A stretch of DNA of 64,000 nucleotides from Limnoperna fortunei (lineage: Eukaryota > Mollusca > Bivalvia > Mytilida > Modiolidae), in the NCBI GenBank assembly GCA_944474755.1, contig OX104113.1, positions 51,227,644 through 51,291,643 on the forward strand, written 5' to 3'. Position 1 is the stretch's first letter. Every line of letters begins with the position of its first letter. Shown one piece after another: positions 47,561-60,949 of this stretch. The notes under the pieces were generated by a model that saw nothing but the letters and a program-made list of their open reading frames with translations, was not told the origin of the DNA and ran no database searches. Position numbers and translations under genes: made by a program.

Positions 47561-49150
47561 TTTATTTTGCCTTGTCTGAAGATCACGTGTTAACGTGCAA
47601 CTCCTAATACGCTAACGAAATTTAAGAGGCTGAAAATTCACAGATACCCAGTACCACAAGCGAACACAACTAAGTACAACAGCGTGAGCAAGTTATTGGG
47701 TGATTAAATGTTTAAATAAAAGGTCTCGATTGTCATCATTACACAGAAATTTTACTGAAATGTACACATAATCTAACGTATGCAAGAACGCTGTAAAGCA
47801 ACAAATATCATCAATGATCAATGGTTATTTTAGCCATCACACCATTTCAGAATAGGCATCCGGTGAAAACATTTGCATGATCGATTGCTGGAGCCATAAA
47901 AAAACACAAACGATCAACAATTGGCATCGAACAGAGAACAGTTAGAAATCGTGGGGAACGTCGGACAGTCTAAAACAACATCAGATTTCAGAACTTTGTG
48001 TGTATCGTACGATATAGACACTATTACATCTATCTGGACCAAATTGCAAAGATAACAGGTCCAAGTTTAAAGTTTATGTCTTTTGGACGCAAAAAATGAC
48101 ATAATTATCGTCGTCGATAAAGAGGTACATTTCTTACAGTAACTGATAACGTTGATAACGTCTGCAGGTAGCTATGCAACGTCAACATTTGTGGTTACAG
48201 CATATGCTTTGATGCATTTTGTTAAGATTGTCATCATGTTCATATGTCACATTTGAGTTTGTGTGACGTTTCTTTTGCAGTTCAGTATACATTTTCAATT
48301 AATTTAAATTAATCTTTTGTGAATCTTTACACGTGGGATGAACAGGACAGCAGAAATTGGTAGGGTAAACTTTGTACTTTGTGTCTTCTTAAACGACAGT
48401 ATTTAGGAGATATATTAGGGATTTATCGACAAAAGTTAATTTCTGTCAGGATGCTCACTTGTATTTATTGAATTACTTTTTTGTGTTATTTAATCCAGAT
48501 GTTGATCTAATACAAGACAGATAAATAAAAACACGCAGAACATTGGCGATTATATTGGTAAAGAATTATATACATGTACTAGTATACAACGATTTGCCTA
48601 GATGAATATATTAACCACGTTTGATCGGGTTCTACATGCTTAACAAAATTTAGTACGCAATTTGAAAAAAAAAATCTTTTCAATTTTAGTAGAAAAAAAC
48701 GTTCCGATTAATACGTTTTTTCGCAATGTTTTTGAGTTAAATCGCAATAGGTTTTCATTAAGGAATCGCTTTGCTCTTGGGAGTGCACTCATAAAAATCG
48801 GTTCGATTAGTCTGGTCGATTAATATCAAACGATCAGGCTAAAGCTTGTCTTTAAATTCTTATTATTGTTCGATCTCAACTGTACAGGACACTGATTATA
48901 TCTACCTTAGTTTTTATTCGAACATATGGTCTAAAAATAGTTTAATTGATTTTAATCTGCATAAAACAGAAACTCAATATAAATGACTTCCAAGTCTAAC
49001 CTCCCGCCTGCACTTGTGCAAACTCCCCAACATTGTTTTTGTATATAAAATGTATTACTAATTGATAAGGGAATTATGTATTGACAATTTCGCTGGCAAC
49101 CCCACATATACCCCGACGACTCTTCAAAACTAGGAATCTTGGATAATCAT
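47561..49150. other. No recognised gene
   Basis: Unique AT-rich sequence. I saw no coding or repeat structure that I could support. Confidence 0.4.
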
Positions 49151-50520
49151 AGATTTGTTTTATATTCCTTTGGCATTTCGACCAAAGATGGGGAACTGTA
49201 TCTTCCATTTCTCTACTGGATTCCCAAGTTACACAAGTGTCCTTATAAACAACTCTATATTGTTATGTATGCCAACTGCTCCACTAAACCTCTTTCCTAA
49301 CTTTTAACATCTATTTTGTCAGCAGGAAAAAGCGGGCTTTTGAAATCCAAAGATCTGTTAGAGAATCGCATTAGAACTTTTGACTTTTCAACCATTTATA
49401 CTTATATTACCCATAATACAAAAATTATTAGAATTAATTGATCATTGTTTCAAAGAATGGCAAACCTAACTACACATATCTGATTTTAGGTCGGGACAAA
49501 TCATGTTTTGTAAAGGACTACAATGATTCTAACAAAAAGTTCTCTGTTATTGAGATCATCAGAATGAATAACTTTCTGATTGACATATTAAAAATATTAT
49601 TTAGTTATGTTTGTTTGACGTGTTTTTCAACAAACCGTCAGCATTCTAATGGGTACCAACTGTGCTCCTGTTTTGCTGACTTGTTCCTCTATACATATAA
49701 GACGAATTTTATACAATGGGTTCTTCAAAACAAGGACAAAACGTTAGCCCCTTAAATTAAATTCCTAAATCTATATGACTTGCTTTCGCTGAATAATCGA
49801 AAATTCGATGACTACGTTGATTGCATCTACTCCACTGAATTTAAAAAAGATGACACTAAAGAGACAGCTAGTTCTTTCTCACACATTGACTATATCTAGA
49901 AATTGGCAATGTCGGTTGAGAAGCTACAAAAGTGATGATTTAATATTTTATTGTTAACTATCTGTGTGTGTCAACATTCCAGCAGTACCTCCATATAGAG
50001 TATACATATCCCACTTGTTCAGGTACTCATCTGCCTGTATTTCCTATCCAGCTATTCTTAATAAGGGTCAGTGTCTGCTAACATGAAATCTTCTTAACCA
50101 GGGATTCACATTGGCAAGATTGAAGTCATCACTAAGATTATATTTCAGTCAGGATCATGACTTAGTTTATCTTTACGGAATATCTGTGTCACAAATTACA
50201 ATTTGATTTGTTCTATTTGTCTTAACCACCTACGCCTTACAGGAGCAAGATTTACTTACTCATCCGGAGCACCCGGACTACGTTTGGCATGCCATAAAAC
50301 TTATTTATCCCATCAATTCTTTTGAAATACCTGCAACAAGTCAGGACCATTTTTGTGATGGCTTCATATAGCTAAAATATTGCTTCCTGGACGTTAAACA
50401 CCAACCCATCAATCCATCATTTTAGTTCTTGGTTCTCCAGTTTGCCGGTTCATTTTGCTTTGATTTGTGGATTGTCTTTTTGACAGTTTCCTTGGTGTTC
50501 GGTATTTTGGTTAGATGTCT
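49150..50520 (+). pseudogene. Penelope-like reverse transcriptase remnant
   Basis: In successive frames: LYLPFLYWIPKLHKCPYKQ and NCSTKPLS (about 49196-49300), TYLILGRDKSCFVKDY (49438 onward), CAPVLLTCSSIHI-type remains, then SLNNRKFDDYVDCIYSTEF and SSFSHIDYI (about 49785-49900), PYRVYISHLFRYSSACIS (about 49990) and DHDLVYLYGISVSQI (about 50155). Order and motifs (WIPKLHK, CSTKPLS, the region after the YIDD box) fit reverse transcriptases of Penelope-like elements in molluscs and cnidarians. Many stops and frameshifts show it is dead. The 3' non-coding part (50260-50520) recurs at 37830-38095. Confidence 0.72.
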
Positions 50521-51109
50521 TATGTCGCTGTATGTTTTTTTACCTAGCTGATGATCATGGCTATTTTAAGGCTTTAAAACGAGATCAGTTTTGGTCAAAT
50601 ACCTCCCTAGTTGGAAATGAAGAATTTAACTGTAGTTAAATCTAGATTTATAGTGGCTCCAGACCCATTACAGCCTTAACACTTTAAGGCTCGTTATGGG
50701 ATTAACTTCAAAACGATTGCGTGAAGATAGATTTATTAAATCCTTTAACGAGTTTTTAATCCTATACAATTTTACGCCAATTTGAACGTCTATATGCACC
50801 TTTGTGTTGAAAAAATAAGTAAAATCGTACTTAATTAGAGAATTTCTATTTAAATGTGTTTAAAGAGGATAAATTCATAACCACGGAAAACATGATTATA
50901 TTTTTCTCTCCTTTAATACACAAACATTTCAACAATATTGTAAATTAAAAAATAGTCTTATAATTATTGGAGATTTTCGTATTGTGTCATTTAGTCCGTG
51001 AAATTACACTTAATACTAAAATTGATTAAACTAATCCTTAGATTAACTTTTTAAAACGAAATAATTTCAATTATTATAACTAAAGGTGTTTATATTGACC
51101 TGTGGTTTG

Positions 51110-52315
51110 AGTATTATTCGAGCCTTTTCTGTTTCGAAACCGCTTACGAATAAGTACATTCAGTCCCACGTAAGAATTAGAACTCCTTGTATTTGGGTAC
51201 GAAGGGAACGCCCTGTCCTGGGCACAAATTGGAACCCATTGTTTTAAGTACGAATAGGAACGCCACATGTTCTGGATACATACCCCTTCCCCAGGGCCAT
51301 AGAGGAAACAGCGTAAGGTACGAACTAAAACACCTTGTCCTAAAATTAGAACAATCTGCTTATGGAACCCATTGTTTTGGGTACGAATAGGAACGCCACA
51401 TGTTCTGGATACATACCCCTTCCCCATGGCCATAGAATGAGTTAAAACCACCTGTCTTTTGTAAGAATTAGAACGTCCTCTCATGTTGTCCTCGGTACAA
51501 GTTAGAATATTCTGTCCTCGTCGAGAATTTAAAAGCCCTGTCCTCGGTACAAAGTGTATCCGCGCCAGGTTATATTAAAAAAAACAGCACTGTCTTTTTT
51601 GTACAATGTAGTACTAGTAACCCACCATTTTTTGCACGAATTATAATGTCCTGTCCTCGATATGAATAACAAAATACTGTCCTTGGCGAAAATTAGCATG
51701 TTCTGTTAGGACAAAGTACAAAACCCAGCCCACAGCAGGAATACGGTCCTAGGTGCGAACTAAAGCACGCTGTCATGGATACAAAATGATACCTCCTGTC
51801 CTCACCATGAACTAAAACACCCAGCCTTTAATGAGAGTAATAACGCCTTACCCTGATTACAAACTGTACATCCTGTAATGTAGAGAATCAAAACTCCCTG
51901 TCTAGAGAGGGAATTTGAACACCCTGTCTTTGGAGAGAGTAAGTACGCCCTGATCTGACTACGAATAGTACACCCTGTCGTTGGCATGAATTAGAACACC
52001 CCGTAATGTAGAGAATCAAAACTCCCTGTCTAGAGAGGGAATTTGAACACCCTGTCTTTGGCGAGAGTAAGTACGCCCTGATCTGACTACGAATAGTACA
52101 CACTGTCGTTGGCATGAATTAGAACACCCTGTAATGTAGAGAATCAAAACTCTCTGTCTAGAGTGCAAATTAGGACAGCCTGTCTCAGAAGAGAGTAAGT
52201 ACGCCCTGAACTGACTACGAATAATACAGTCCTTGGATGAAATTAAAACGTCATGGCTTGAGTATGATGTAGAACACCATGTAGTCGGCGTATATAAAAT
52301 ACCCTGTCCATGTTA
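51110..52315. repeat. Minisatellite with ~25-30 bp units and a 128-bp higher-order repeat
   Basis: Degenerate repeats of the type GTACGAATTAGAACACCCTG run through the block. Between 51876 and 52200 a 128-bp composite unit recurs (TAATGTAGAGAATCAAAACT at 51876, 52004 and 52132). An earlier composite is marked by CGCCACATGTTCTGGATACA near 51263 and 51392. The minus-strand frames here are translated repeats. Confidence 0.85.
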
Positions 52316-52340
52316 TGCTTTAAAAAAATGAGAGGTATAA

Positions 52341-52637
52341 CAGGGGCGTAGCTGACCCTTATACCATGTACAAGCAAATTTAATTAGGCGAGGGATCTGG
52401 GGACCGCCTTAGGTCCCCAGCGGGTCCTGGGCTGAACCTGCATTTTTGGGTTTTTAAAGAATTAATCTATACATTAATTAAGAGATTGATAAATTAAATG
52501 ACAAAAACAAACGTTTTTAACCGATCAACGTCCGTCAAGCACAGATTACTTTTCCGGGAGTTTTTTTTCAGGTATTTTTTTTGACAATCTGATGTGCAAG
52601 CAAATGATTGTTTGCTTGTATGGGAGCTACGCGCCTG
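52341..52637. mobile_element. CAGGGGCGTAGCT-ended MITE, 5-bp target duplication
   Basis: The ends CAGGGGCGTAGCTGACC and GGGAGCTACGCGCCTG are imperfect inverted repeats, flanked by TATAA (52336-52340, 52638-52642). Confidence 0.72.
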
Positions 52638-52642
52638 TATAA

Positions 52643-55030
52643 AAACTTCGTCATTTGTGTAATACAGAAAGTTTTCGACGCTGAATTATTTATATATTTT
52701 TAATATTTTAATGTAGACGAAACTGTGTAATAATATATTAAGGAATTGTCTCCCATGGGAGACGGTATACATAGTCAAATGATGAACAGTATACGGAGTA
52801 AATGTCTATCTGTTACTTGATTGGGTGGTTCACCAAATCTATAAATATCTTTGTCATATCATTGGCTTACGTCAGGATCGCACTACAGTATGTGTACTAA
52901 AATTTCGATATATTCTTGGGTTGAATCGGGATTGTAATCAGTATTTTTCAGTAGTAATGTTACGTTCCACATATGCATTGGTCAGTGAACAATTAATAGG
53001 TAAACATTGCACCAAAATATCCCTACTTTTAAAGCTGTTTGGGAAAAAACTGATATTTTCTGTATCTTTTATTTTCGTTCTGATATTGATGAAAATAGAA
53101 CAACACATATTTTTACCGCTCATTTTGAACATTTGTTTAGAGAGTCAATTTTTGTTTAATCATTTCTCAAAAAACCACGTTTGAAGTGATTACAGTTATT
53201 TAAATCTCTCTGGCACCATTGGTTAATACTTTAGCGTAAACATTGTCCTTAAAAGGTACATTGCTTACCTATCCTTAATATAAATTACAAACAACAGATA
53301 CTTTAATAATACCCATAAAATGGGACAGTTGAACGGCAAACCAATTAATGGCGTCTAAGGTCAAGACATTGGTCACGTGACTTTTGTCAACAAATCGGCG
53401 ATTTTTTGTCAACATGCACACTTCGTGGTTTTTTGCTTCGTTTCTTCTTGTTTCGAATCGTACACAAATAAAACTTAATGTTTTGAAATCTTGAATAAAT
53501 AAGCTTAATTTTCCACTATATTTCCTGGTGAAAAATGTTACCGAAATATTTTTAAATGACGATTGAAGTTGAGAATTTTTTTCTGGAACCTTGCGAGAGT
53601 CGAGGAAAAATAAAAAATAATAATATAAATCGGAATGGTAACCAATACAGGGGTATAAAATCTGATGAACTATATAATTTGTGTTCCAATTTTATCAACT
53701 GTTGATCGTTAAAGCCCCGGACACGAAATTGTGTCAGCTTATTCGTGACGAAAACTGTGATAAATGGGAGATAACTCTTTACGAACATTATGAACATAAT
53801 TAAACTTTGTTTATGATGTCTTTAAACCAATTAGGGATTAAATATAAATTTGGAAATTTATATTTTGGAACATTTTAGTTATTATTCTACATTTTTTAAT
53901 ATTTGTAACAATAAAAAATGTTATGGGATATTAGAATATTTCAAGTTGCTTTTGTAGTCATTTAAGAATTACTTTCTACACAACAGAGTGTATATGTTTT
54001 ATGTGTATAACTTACAGATATATTAACAAGGTATCATCAAAGGGTCCCAGAATGATTTGCATGTATACATACAAATAAAAGCAATTGAGCCATTAAAAAC
54101 ACAGACACACTTAAAGAATACCATTACAATAAAATACATAATAAACTAAAATGGCTTCATATAATAATTATACTAATCAAAATAATAAAAACAATAATAA
54201 TATGAATTAAAAAATTATCAAATGTTTTAAAATATTCTTAGGTAGAAAGAATGTAACTAGTTGATTAATATGTTCCTGTTTTCTGAAAATTAAATAAAAT
54301 TGTCTTTCATTCCCTATAAAATATTACAGTTCCAGACAGAAAAAATGCAAAGAGGTGTCTGAAAAACAATAAATTAAGCTATTTCACTCAAAAAATCCAA
54401 CTCATCAAGATTCAACAATTTTCTAATTATTAATTATGTTAAAATTATCTTTAAACTGTATAACTGTTACCTGTAAACCTTTTCTAATTAATTATTATCA
54501 ATATTGAAATTATCTTTAAACTTCTATATACATAGAAAAAAAATCTGAATTATAAAAATGTAAATATATTGATCGATTGGATGTCAACATAAATAGTAAA
54601 CACACATGGGCTAATTTTAATTAGACTGATTGGATGTCTGCTTTATGTCAAGCGAGCAGTATTTCAGCTTTATTCAGGACGGGAACAAGTTAACAAACAA
54701 TAAATCAACGGAAAATGGGGGTGGGATGGGTCACAGGGAATACAATTTTGACTGCCACTGGAAAAGTATGGAGTTTTGGGTAGGGGCGGCAAATTTAGCT
54801 TTTTTGTAGCGGCTGCAATGAGCAAATGTAAATATATACAAATGATAAAAAAGTTAAATTCTTAATGCAATAATAAATAAACAAATGAAGCATATTTTTA
54901 GGAAATCTTTTCTAAGTGAAATTGTATTGTGAAAAAAAAAACCTTAAGCTGGCTCATGTTAAATTATATTCCAAGTAAAATATTTCACTGGCATATGAAG
55001 CAAGAGGAAAAAAATAAAAGCAAAATAATT
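52643..55030. other. No gene; includes a diverged SINE fragment
   Basis: AT-rich sequence. At about 54610-54820 GATTGGATGTCTGC..CAGTATTTCAGCTTTATTCAGG and TGGGATGGGTCACAGGG resemble the 3' half of the SINE at 2234-2745 on the minus strand. The frame at 52825-53184 resembles nothing known to me. Confidence 0.45.
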
Positions 55031-55032
55031 AA

Positions 55033-55295
55033 GTTTGTTTGAATGGTGTTTTATGTTACTTTCAGCAATTTTTTAGCTATATCGTGGCATCCAGTTTTTT
55101 GGGGGGGAGGAAGCCAGCTAGAGTACCCGGAGAAAAACCAAACCTTCAGTAGGAAAACTGGCAATCCTTGTCAGTTAAGATTGGTGTCGAATTCACCCTG
55201 CCCACATTGAAACTCAAACTCGCAACCTCAGTGTTGATAGACCATATGATAAATAGTAGATGAACTACCTTAACTACTCGGCCAATGAGGTCCCC
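55033..55295 (-). mobile_element. SINE (tRNA-derived family), diverged
   Basis: Minus-strand copy from TTTGTTTGAATGGTGTTTTA to CTCGGCCAATGAGGTCCCC, with body GGCAATCCTTGTCAGTTAAG and B-box region CAAACTCGCAACCTC. Confidence 0.9.
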
Positions 55296-57600
55296 AAAAT
55301 AATTAAGGAATAAAAGAAGTAACATATTCGACATGCACAAACAAGTGAGGCAATTTCAAAATGTATCATGCATTATGTTCTATGGCCAAAGTCCAGTTTC
55401 AGGAACAGTCATATTTCCTAATTATATATTTATTTGCAGATACACAAAACCCATTTCTTTTTTTTTTATAATATGTAAATTGTACTGTTTGATTAATTTA
55501 CATGAATGTATATCATGTTTGTATAATCTGTCTACATGAAACTTTAATGAGGGCCTCAGGGAAGATTATAGACTATCTTTGATACTCTCTATAAATTAAG
55601 TATTAATCTGATTGTTATTAAGGGCAAAATTACAATACATAGCAGCCCTTTGATTTAAACATAGAGACACATACATAAATTGCAAGTAAAAAAGACCAAG
55701 GAAGAATAACAATAATAATAAGAATGTCATCAAGATAGTTTGTTTTGCACTATGGAGAGCTCATCTATATTATTAATTTTATCTTACCCATTTTTTGTTT
55801 AACTAAACTATATTAAGAAAAAATGAATGCATGCTGCGTGTATATTACTATATATGAATATGATTTCAGTATATCAACATAGGTCCACCTTGTCTCTGAT
55901 CCACATCAGTAAGAAAAAATGACAAAAATATATTTGCTCACTGATATGAAAAGGGACCTAGGGCCTAGGCATAAGGACTTGAAAAAATGTTATTTAGAAT
56001 TATTTAGATTACACTATTTCAGTAGAGCTCCACCTTGTCTCTTATTTAGAAGAATGAGCTTTATTGGTCATTCTACGCATGAATAGGTAGGCAAAATGCA
56101 ACTAAAGTTTTTGATGGAATTCTAAATTTAAGGAATAAAATATTAATGTATTATTATTCATGTAACTATAAGGATATTGGAATCGATGATAATTAGATTT
56201 CAATCAACAGAGGTCTGCTATGTCCCTGGTCCTTATTTGAGAGTTTAAGACATATCACAAATATGGACCCAAGGCAGATACAAAAGGACCGGTTAATTAC
56301 AAAATTAATTAATAGCAAAGATGGAATTTAGAGAAAAATAGAGAGCAAAAAGAAAATATTACACACACACACACATATGTATATATATATATAGGACACG
56401 AGTGTGGTAGATGTCCAAGAAACTGCAATAATTCCTCTTAATATGGGATTTCACTGGTTAATATAATATAATATAAATTTGCAAAGCACACTTAAAATCA
56501 AGGGAATTTCATTTGTCCCATCAACCTATGTATGTGTAGTGAACTTTATGTAATTGGTTTAAAAAAATACCTGTAAATCTATTTAAAATAATAAGTTGGT
56601 TTTTTTTAATTTTCTTGGGTTTTTTTTGTTTTGTTTTGTTTTGTTTTGGTTTTTTTTTTGGGGGGGGGTGGTAGTAAGTGTGCTACTTATCATTAAACGG
56701 CAACTGCACTAGACAAGTTACAATTATTGTTTTAAAAATATTTCCTTATTGATAATAAATATAATATATTTTAATTTAAAAGTATTTGTTTATGTATATA
56801 TACATCTTACTGAACGTGTGTGTCCACATAAAGGAGACCCGGGTCTGAGTTGGTCGTTCAGTCCAAATTTTAACAGAATTTTCTAGGAAATTATGCACAT
56901 CTGTACGTAGGTTGTTTGTCAAATTTTGTTTTTACGTCAGTTGTTTTGTAAAACTGGAAATTATTAGGCGTAAATATAGTTTCACTCGTGAAAATTGGAT
57001 TACACAGCATCCTTTGGGTGGTCCTCTTCCAAAACATAAACAAACTTGTAACAAGGATGGTAACCTATAGCCACTTACATAACGACAAATACCATTGGAT
57101 AACCTACCTAAATTCATAAATGATGCACAGGATCGGGCCCGGACACAAAATTGTGTCAGCTTTTGTCGGAACCTAAAAATGTAAACATTCGATTTCCGCC
57201 ATGTGTACATCGAAGACAAACCCGTTTTCAATCTTAAATTTGAGCACATTGTGCACACTGCCCGCGTATCAGAAATATTCAGTCATGTAAAGAAATAACT
57301 CTTAATGTGTTTTCTATACCGTCTAGTGGAAGTTTCATTTAAATAAATACTTTATTTTCCGTAAGAATGCAACATAGTTTTTAAACCACGATCACACAAA
57401 ATTATAGGTGGCGCTTTTTATGGGCGTAACCGATCTACATACGGGTACCGTTTGTGTCGATACAATGACCTTTAACTGTCAAATCCAGGCGTTTGCCGTT
57501 CAACTGGGACATGCAGCTAAGAGACGGTTAGCTTTTTAGAAAAGCAAAATTTGTATATTTGGATGGGTAAAGAATATTTCCAGGTATAAGTTACCCCAAT
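55296..57600. other. No recognised gene
   Basis: AT-rich with short low-complexity tracts: (CA/TA)n near 56363-56391 and T/G-rich runs at 56600-56675. The minus-strand 108-codon frame at 56932-57258 has no recognisable domain. Confidence 0.4.
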
Positions 57601-57631
57601 GAACATAATTTAGCGAAAGTTTAGGTCTGTA

Positions 57632-58162
57632 ATGACGCTCGACTTCATAAATGCTTGGGTGATGTTAGTTTTTCATGCAATGATATTTTTGGTATTATAT
57701 TTAGGGAAGTTCATACTAAAGGGAGACTACTTTTATCTAGGCAATATTCTCAATCGGATCACCTCGGGTATTTCCACCTGCGGTCGGAAAGTTAAAGTCA
57801 CTTTTCCGACCCTTGACGGAAATGGCCGATTGATGTTCCGATTGGTAATAATCGGCGCTACTCTCCGGCACAGAGAACAGAACTGGTTCCAAGATATAAC
57901 CTCTGCCACACGTCATTCCCCATTTACTGTGCGACTACATTTGTCGTCTGCTCGTAACGTATGTATACAAAGAATGATGTTTGTAGATAATACAAGAGAT
58001 TTTTTTTCTTTGGTCTATTTATACACTTTTGATACAATTTTACATTGCAATTACTGCGAAGCGTATCCGCCCTGTGAGATATCTCTCACAATGTTAGAGG
58101 TGATTGTGGTACGATACCCAGAATCCTTTGCGTGGAGATTGAATCGGCGCTTACCCGATTAA
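57632..58162 (+). CDS. Hypothetical 176-codon open frame, possibly spurious
   Basis: This is the longest unexplained frame in the right half. Residues 1-30 are hydrophobic (LVFHAMIFLVLYLGK) and could form a signal anchor; the rest contains scattered cysteines and no domain I recognise. Base composition is less AT-rich than the surroundings. The 3' part contains ACCCAGAATCCTTTGCG, which resembles a promoter motif (ZNF143/Staf type), and a hairpin GGTCGGAAAGT..ACTTTTCCGACC lies at 57783-57811, so a regulatory region is an alternative reading. Confidence 0.2.
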   Translation: MTLDFINAWVMLVFHAMIFLVLYLGKFILKGDYFYLGNILNRITSGISTCGRKVKVTFPTLDGNGRLMFRLVIIGATLRHREQNWFQDITSATRHSPFTVRLHLSSARNVCIQRMMFVDNTRDFFSLVYLYTFDTILHCNYCEAYPPCEISLTMLEVIVVRYPESFAWRLNRRLPD

Positions 58163-59354
58163 AATGCTATTTTGTGTCTATAATTCTGGATGAAAAATCG
58201 AAAAATAAAAAAAGCAATTGTGTGTGTACAATTCAGAAAATGCAGACTTTTGTTAAGATGCAAATTTATAAATGCCATAAAAATTGTCAATAATTTATTT
58301 AACTACGTGAACAATAGTTTTATTTCAACTGCACTGTGGTTATGATTAAACATATGAACAGATTACATGTGCGAAAAACGTTAAACTATATTTTAGCAGT
58401 TGATTAATAATTTTAATCAGGACTTAAAATTTTTCAGATGTAATTTAGAAATCGGTAATTCAAACTAGCCCTACCTACACTGCCAGACTTATCTTCACAT
58501 CGAGGAAAAGTTCAATTTCCTTTTAAAAAACGTAACGCTGATCCTATCCGAATTTTGTATTAGATAGTACTTTATAAAGAGTACATTTTTGTTCCGATTT
58601 CGTTACCGCATGACTTTATGTAATATTAAAATTGTCTTCAATGCTTCTCTGATCCTCGCACATTTTTTAATGCCAATCTAAAATTAAAAAGGCAATCAAA
58701 ATTTGTCTTGTTTTAATTTTTTTTTATTAGTATTTATTAGTTGTATTTAACGACAGCTATTTCTTTCAGACATTTTTTGTTTATTTTTCTAACGTCATAC
58801 AGTAACATAAAATTGCACTTTTGTAGCTGTCGTATTATTTTATTTTGACTTGTCAAAGTAATATTGTTATCATATTCTAAATAAGCTGTGAAGATAAAAT
58901 TAAATCCTTAACGATGTTGAAATTTTCAGTTAATAATTTAAAATATCACTTTTAAATAAATCGACAAAGGCTTGCGATTTCTTTGAGCTGATATTGGTAT
59001 TAGCCGGTTAATTTATCAATATATTTCCCCACCAACGCGATAATATTCATCTAAATTGTTCCAAAGTAGCTGATAGGCAAATAAATTGGCGACGATGAAT
59101 ATGCCAATTCAGCGGATGCCACGCCCATGGACCATAGAAACGCCGTATCGTGTTCATTTAACGAACATCAGAATGAAGCCGCGTTAAATTCTGGTTTCTT
59201 TTTTGGTCTGTACAGCCTTGCTTCGAGTTACATGACAATAAAGGCTTAACACGGACTTCAAAGTTTATAAACTCGTACAAGACCTCAATAGATATACTCA
59301 TGCTTTTTCTTTTTTTAAATTCTAATTTATTTTTGTATTAACTTTTATCTTCTT
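58163..59354. other. No recognised gene
   Basis: AT-rich unique sequence. Confidence 0.4.
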
Positions 59355-59600
59355 TTTTTTGTGTTTAACGCCACTTTCAGCAATTTGTAGCTATATCACG
59401 GCTTCCAGTTTTTATTGGGGAGGAAGCCGTAGAATACCCTAACCTTTGGTAGGAAACTTGCAATCTTAGCCAATTAAGATTGGAATGGAGCGCACAATGC
59501 CCGCTGTGAGACTCAAACGTGCAACCTTATTATTGACAGACCACCTAAGCAATAGTAGTAGACGAACTACCTTAACCAATATGTCACCGAGGCGCCAAAG
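59355..59600 (-). mobile_element. SINE (tRNA-derived family), diverged
   Basis: Minus-strand copy: tail GTGTTTAACGCCACTTTCAG, body GGAGGAAGCCGTAGAATACC, B-box region CTCAAACGTGCAACC, head GTCACCGAGGCGCC. Confidence 0.88.
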
Positions 59601-60439
59601 AATTTCCCACAAACTTATAGTATGAACAAATCTGTGTGGTAATTAGCAACATTTTCTTTGAGACAGTTTTAATCTTGTTAAATAAATGACAAAATGAAAT
59701 TTCTGTACTAAATTTAATTACCAGCAGAGCAGTATCGTAAAGTAGTTTCTGAACGATATATTGCCTTATTCAGTACAAGAACAAATTAACAAGCAGTAAG
59801 CAACTGGTAGATATCCCAACGTGATGCTAAATTGTAAGGGCAGATATGAAAAATATTTTATTTTCACAGGAAAATAGAAGAAGACTATAAGTTGCCTATT
59901 TGCCTCAGAGTCAGCTATTAATGTACGGAGCTTGCTGTTCGGGGTCTTTTTGTGGTGAGTTTCTCGCCCTTGGACATTTGATCACCGTCCTAATACGATG
60001 GACATGAGTAGTCTATGTTGAAATAGTGGCCAGTTAAACTCAGAATGTATTTTTTAAGATTATTTATTTTCTTTTGTCTTCTTTGGTATGTTTGTCAGAA
60101 AAGATTGTTGGTGAACCAATCATAAATGTAAAAATCGTCAATTTGTAAACATAGTGCATGACTGTATTTCAAAGATTTTAAAGTCAGTGTCATATCTACA
60201 GTCGATACGGTGCTTGGGAACATTAATTACGATTGGTTTTCGTCGACGTACCCCGTTATGTTAAACGGCGGATACAATGTGTGTTTATTTAAGTTTTATG
60301 GCCCGTGTTCATAGGTCGAGTAGTCCGTAGTGAAGACTACATTTTCTTGTCTTGAAGCAGTTTTGCATTCTGCGTGTAGTTTCTCCAGGTCATGTTTTCG
60401 TGCTTAATCAGTGGTCGTTCATTTCACATTTGTGATTTT

Positions 60440-60725
60440 TCTATCCGTTTGCATTTTTTGTCGCGATATTGTTAAAACTATCGCGATGGAAAAAACTTTA
60501 TGCATAGTGTAAAAAGTATCTGGTTAATTGTTTCATCAACCTGACCGATCATGTCACAATTGTGAAGTTGCTATCGGCTTGCTTTTTTTCTATTGCGGTA
60601 ATTGTTAAAAGCATCTCGATACTTGATCTAAGCATCGCGATACTTTTTAAAAGCATCGCGTTATTTATAGAAATAATCGCATTACTAGTACAAAGTATCG
60701 CGATAGAAAAATGCAAGCCGATATA
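60440..60725. repeat. Cluster of TATCGCGATA-type motifs within an inverted repeat
   Basis: CGCGAT(A/G) or its complement occurs at least six times (about 60461, 60481, 60640, 60656, 60700). The outer CGGCTTGCTTTTTTTCTAT (near 60575) pairs with ATAGAAAAATGCAAGCCG (near 60705). Confidence 0.6.
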
Positions 60726-60949
60726 GACATCACAATTATGCCATGAACGGCTATTGATAGTCTTTTTCATGCACAGAAACTACGCTATGTAAGTGTTCGG
60801 CGATTCTTTTTGAACACGTTATCTGACGCTCATTTCTTTGTGTCTCTAATACGAGAATGAATTTTGATACGGATGCAAACTTTGGGATTAAGGAAAGATG
60901 GCTAAAGAACGATATCAGACCATGGAGATAAACAACGAAAGAAGATTTT

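Noticed and set aside
55560..56400. Possible exons around AGGTCCACCTTGTCTCTGATC and AGAGCTCCACCTTGTCTCTT
   Set aside because: These are short diverged repeats without open frames or splice logic.
53330..57505. Possible inverted duplication (GTTGAACGGCAAAC and GACACRAAATTGTGTCAGC near 53.3-53.7 and 57.1-57.5 kb)
   Set aside because: Only short blocks match by eye, and one is itself palindromic; spacing is similar but the intervening sequence does not align convincingly.
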